Source: Sinotaia quadrata (lineage: Eukaryota > Mollusca > Gastropoda > Architaenioglossa > Viviparidae). From it: a DNA stretch of 64,000 nt. Location: assembly GCA_028829895.1 (NCBI GenBank), contig CM054179.1, positions 50,303,391-50,367,390 on the forward strand, in the 5' to 3' direction. Under the pieces are notes generated by a model. The model was not told the DNA's origin and ran no database searches. It saw only the letters and a list, made by a program, of their open reading frames with translations. Both the position numbers and the translations under genes were made by a program. Below, one piece after another: positions 60,591 to 64,000 of this stretch. Each line of letters begins with the position of its first letter. The first letter of the stretch is position 1.

Positions 60591-60792
60591 CAGCTAGTCG
60601 TCGACTTACGGCATGTGCAATTTACAACTGATTGATTTTACAACTATAACCCAACCACAAATATGTACTGTATATCTGGAAGTGCATTTGTAAGGTGTAG
60701 AAAAATGGCATAAGGGTAGTCTGACATACAACCAAATCGACTTCCAACCATTCTGTCGGAACCAAATTATGTTGTAAGTTGATGAATCCCTG
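60591..60792. mobile_element. Mariner-like MITE, 202 bp, flanked by TA
   Basis: The left end CAGCTAGTCGTCGACTTACG and the inverted right end CAGGGATTCATCAACTTACA align over about 27 bp. Most differences are C/T or G/A, as expected from CpG decay. Both ends are flanked by TA, the target-site duplication of the Tc1/mariner group. The interior has no transposase frame. The 132-codon minus-strand frame overlapping it continues into flanking DNA and is not considered real. Confidence 0.82.
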
Positions 60793-61213
60793 TACTTGTA
60801 GTTGTAGTTATTGAAATTCTGCATCATGGCTCTGTAAGGAGATGGTAAGATGGGTAGAGAGATGTTAAGTTGATGTGAAATAGTTTTCAAGTTGTGAAAT
60901 GATTGGTAGACTGTCTGCAGAAATTCTGGTATAAAGCACCGAATATTTTTTTCTTGCCATGAATTTGTATGTGGTGCAGAAATGTTTACAGCTGGCATTT
61001 TCACAGTGAAAGATAGATTTGCTGCAAGAATATTTACAATATTTTTAGGGGGATGCTTGATAAATTTGCATATGGATGGTCACACAAAATTTGATCTGGA
61101 ATGTATACACACTCTTCATAACTCTGACTTTCAATGCACCAATAACTTTAAAACTTAGACTTTGGATGTACATACACTCTTTATAACTTAGTCCTTATAT
61201 ATACAAACAACTT

Positions 61214-61530
61214 TTATAAATTAGACCTTGAATGTACTCACAACCTTGTAGAGTCTAGACCTTGAATGTACTCACAACCTTGTAGAGCCTGGACCTTGAA
61301 TATACTCACAACCTTGTAGAGCCTAGAACTTGAATGTACTCACAACCTTGTAGAGCCTAGACCTTGAATGTACTCACAACCTTGTAGAGCCTAGAACTTG
61401 AATGTACGCATAACCTTGTAGAGCCTAGACCTTGAATGTATGCAAAACCTTGTAGAGCCTAGAACTTGAATGTATTACAACCTTGTAGAGCCTAGAACTT
61501 GAATGTACTCACAACCTTGTATAATCATCA
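61214..61530 (+). repeat. Minisatellite, unit about 36 bp, about nine copies
   Basis: Unit 'ccttgaatgtactcacaacc' plus 'ttgtagagcctaga'. More diverged relatives lie on both sides (61,130-61,210 and 61,530-61,570). Confidence 0.93.
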
Positions 61531-61709
61531 ATGTAAACACAACCTTACTAAACTCAGACCTTGAATGTAGACATGAATATGGATAATATGGGCAATTGAA
61601 TACATTTTATTATTTCATATCGTATATATTATTACTATACATTTATTTATTATTGTACATTACTAAGAGCCTTATCTGAATTAAAATGTTAGGTGCTCCT
61701 CTATGTCAC

Positions 61710-61971
61710 CATTATTATTATTACTTGTATAGCCTAGTACAATTGTAGATTAGACCATGAAAACATACAACCTGATTCTGAATTCACACACAAATTATTA
61801 TTATTACTTATTTAGCCGAGTACAATTGTAGATTAGACCATGAAAACATACAACCTGATTCTGAATTCACACACAAATTATTATTATTACTTGTATAGCC
61901 TAGTACAATTGTAGATTAGACCATGAAAACATACAACCTGATTCTGAATTCACACACAAATTGCATATGCA
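61710..61971 (+). repeat. Tandem triplication, unit about 80-88 bp
   Basis: Three near-identical units run from an (ATT)n run through 'agtacaattgtagattagac' to 'gaattcacacacaaatt'. The (ATT)n part varies in length. Confidence 0.95.
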
Positions 61972-61979
61972 CATGTGAA

Positions 61980-63025
61980 TTATATATAACTTAGGCAATA
62001 CATACTTCTAAAGGCCTTGGGCATACATACACAAATGAAAGCACATACACCCATTTATAACTGATACCAAGATGCATACACAACCCATGTAATTTCAACA
62101 AAAATGCTCATACAACCCTGTGTGACATGCCAATAACGATCATACATTCATGTATAACAGAGGCAAAGAATGCATACAAAACCATGAATAACATATCAAA
62201 AATGCAAAGTCATCAACAATTTTTTGGCCAAGAACGCATATACAACCTTGTGCAATTTACCATAGAGAGTGCTTATAATATATAACCATGTGTTAACTTA
62301 AACCAAAAATAATTAGAGAGTAAAGTTTAAATTAGGCTAAAAATGCTCAAGCAACCATGTGTAACTTAGGCCAAGACTGAACATACAGTCTTGATTGCTT
62401 AAAATGCACTTTTAAATGTTAGTTTGTTAACTCAAATAATTAAATTGGGCCAAAAATGGTAAAAAAAATTATGAGTAACTGAAGCCAAGAATGTATATAA
62501 GCCAAGAGAAATTCCAGAAAAGAATGTACATATAAAACCACGAATAACTCAAGCCATGAATTCATTTAACACCACGAGTGACTCAGAATGTACTCAAAGA
62601 TGTATATATCAGGTATTTATTTAAAGAAACAACCCTTTGTAATTATAAATTCAAGTCAATGATAATAAATAAAGAAAATCATAGTGATCCAACCACTTAT
62701 AATAGCCGAGATATCCACATACAAATGTGTTTAAAACTTCAAACAGTTCTAAGTTTGTTTCAAATATAAAATGGAAACTCACAGTGACATTCTACACCAG
62801 TTGTGCCGAACTGATTCGAAGATCAAGTCAGCAGAACAATTTTGTATTGAAACTTCTGTCAAAATATCAACTTAAAACTTAAAATTGAGGGAGGGGGCCA
62901 CCAGAACCCTAAGAATGCAGGACAGACATTCAACAGAAGCAGTAAGCAATTACTACATATATTCTATAGATACAGATTCTACCAGCATCGTGCCATTTTG
63001 TTAAATAATACTACAACAGTCTAAA
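61980..63025. other. Intron sequence, nothing further recognised
   Basis: Loose variants of '(c)atacaaccatgtgtaactta' recur through 61,980-62,560 as an ancient repeat. No supported exon. Confidence 0.45.
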
Positions 63026-63410
63026 ACTGGTCATTGCTTTAACAGGGTTTTTCCTGTTATTATTACCAGCAAAAAAAATAGAAAAAATAAAAGAAACATC
63101 CGTATAGCATTAAAAGTTTTCAAAAACAAAATTTTGCAGAAATAAGGCTGTGAAAACTGAAAACAAGATTGGCTATTGTTTTGTTTTCTTTGTATTCCCC
63201 CATCCCAGCAAATATCATGGCAACCAATTATATCAAAACACAAGTAGCAAACATTCAAGTCAGCTGTCCAAGGCAAAACTACGACAAAGATGGCAAGCTT
63301 GCCACTACCCAAGTGCACTGAACATGCTGCAGGCAAAGTACAAATGTGGCAAGACTGGTCTGCCTCATATAAGCAATACAATCCTCTCTAATCACCTTGA
63401 CCTGAATCAC

Positions 63411-63512
63411 CTTTAAAAGTCATTCTGACTCCTGATATAGCCTGTCCACCCGTACTGGAGTCGTACTCTGGAGTGGTGATAGATTCGTCATAGTATTCTT
63501 CATCGTCCAACT
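63411..63512 (-). CDS. Fas2/NCAM-like: NCAM/Fas2-like gene, extracellular stalk exon (acidic, Tyr-rich)
   Basis: In sense, an acceptor (tttggatag; a second AG two bases later) precedes LDDEEYYDESITTPEYDSS, then TGGQAISGVRMTFK, and the exon ends in phase 1 before GTGATT, a weakish donor. Length 102 nt. Acidic residues around tyrosines (DDEEYYDE) suggest tyrosine sulphation sites in a membrane-proximal linker after the FN3 domains. Assignment to this gene rests on strand, position and the phase-1 match to both the GPI exon (50,528) and the TM exon (34,661). If the donor is not used, the frame reads GDSGQGD and stops, which would give a secreted form. The exon may belong to a different minus-strand gene, but nothing suggests that. 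Confidence 0.65.
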
Positions 63513-63519
63513 CTATCCA

Positions 63520-64000
63520 AATGCAAATAAAATTAAGAAACTACACATAAAATTGTACACATGAAAAGTTATTTGTTTTACACCCTTTAAGAATGCAGTC
63601 TTGGAAGTATTTCCAGGCTTGTGTGTTTTTCACTGCAGCCTTGAGAGTGAGTGGCTCAGACAAATTTATATAGCACCTTGATTATTCTTGACAGTCTGAG
63701 TGTTTCTTTAACATATACATAAAATTATTAACTCCATTTAGGCTTTTATGAGATTATAGCATAAATACTCGTTTATAAGCTGATTGTGTAGAAGCTGAAG
63801 CTGATCATAATTTTGAAAGCCATGAAAGATTTTTAAAAACTCTGATAAGCTGATCTTCACCACTACCACCATCCAGACTGGCATAAATATAAATTTTACT
63901 TTCTTTCTTTTATATCTAAGTCTCTTCAAATTACCATTTTATATTGAAATTAATAAAGCAGGTAGCTTATTGTATCTTAAACAGGAGGAAAAACTGCAAT
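63520..64000. other. Upstream intron of the NCAM-like gene
   Basis: AT-rich sequence without a supported exon to the window end. The 'aatttatatagcaccttgat' near 63,662 resembles a common dispersed invertebrate repeat, but is too short to call. Confidence 0.35.

Noticed and set aside
60606..61004. 132-codon minus-strand frame
   Set aside because: It overlaps the mariner-like MITE and shows no domain.

Overview
The window looks like nuclear DNA of an invertebrate, most likely a mollusc. It is AT-rich and has small coding exons with GT-AG borders, multi-kilobase introns, many minisatellites and microsatellites, and interspersed repeats. The mollusc call is inference: it rests on an NCAM/fasciclin-II-type gene with alternative GPI and transmembrane ends, as known for Aplysia apCAM, and on the repeat style. 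There are no prokaryotic features, no CRISPR array and no rRNA or tRNA gene that I could recognise.

Layout, left to right. (1) 1-3.3 kb, plus strand: the last two coding exons of mitochondrial ribosomal protein L17 (MRPL17); its 5' exons lie left of the window. (2) 3.3-10.3 kb: AT-rich DNA with no gene seen, containing copies of a dispersed repeat called here family A. (3) 10.3-16.6 kb, plus strand: a five-coding-exon gene for a small single-Ig type I membrane protein, every internal junction in phase 1, with a TATA box and a possible noncoding first exon upstream. Its intron 2 is mostly a 1.7-kb minisatellite. Its stop codon appears to lie inside a family A copy. (4) 16.6-22.1 kb: two family A copies in a row, further minisatellites, and a possible alternative terminal exon at 20.18 kb. 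(5) 22.15 kb to the right end, minus strand: the 3' half of an NCAM/Fas2-like adhesion gene. In sense order it has an acidic Tyr-rich stalk exon (63.5 kb), a GPI-signal terminal exon (50.5 kb), the transmembrane exon (34.6 kb), three cytoplasmic-tail exons (33.1, 32.2, 31.3 kb) and probably a very long 3'UTR ending near 22.15 kb. The stalk exon ends in phase 1, and both the GPI and TM exons start in phase 1, so either can follow it.

The NCAM-like introns hold many tandem arrays. In several of them each repeat unit is itself an inverted repeat (58.5, 41.0, 40.5 and 32.6 kb). They also hold a 198-bp hAT-like MITE (44.4 kb), a 202-bp mariner-like MITE (60.6 kb) and a decayed zinc-finger ORF of transposon type (58 kb).

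The two plus-strand genes and the NCAM-like gene converge near 21-22 kb. By eye, the plus strand is T-rich at the left and becomes A-rich right of about 22.2 kb, which agrees with minus-strand transcription there. The three genes show no shared pathway: one is mitochondrial translation and two are cell-surface Ig-type proteins.
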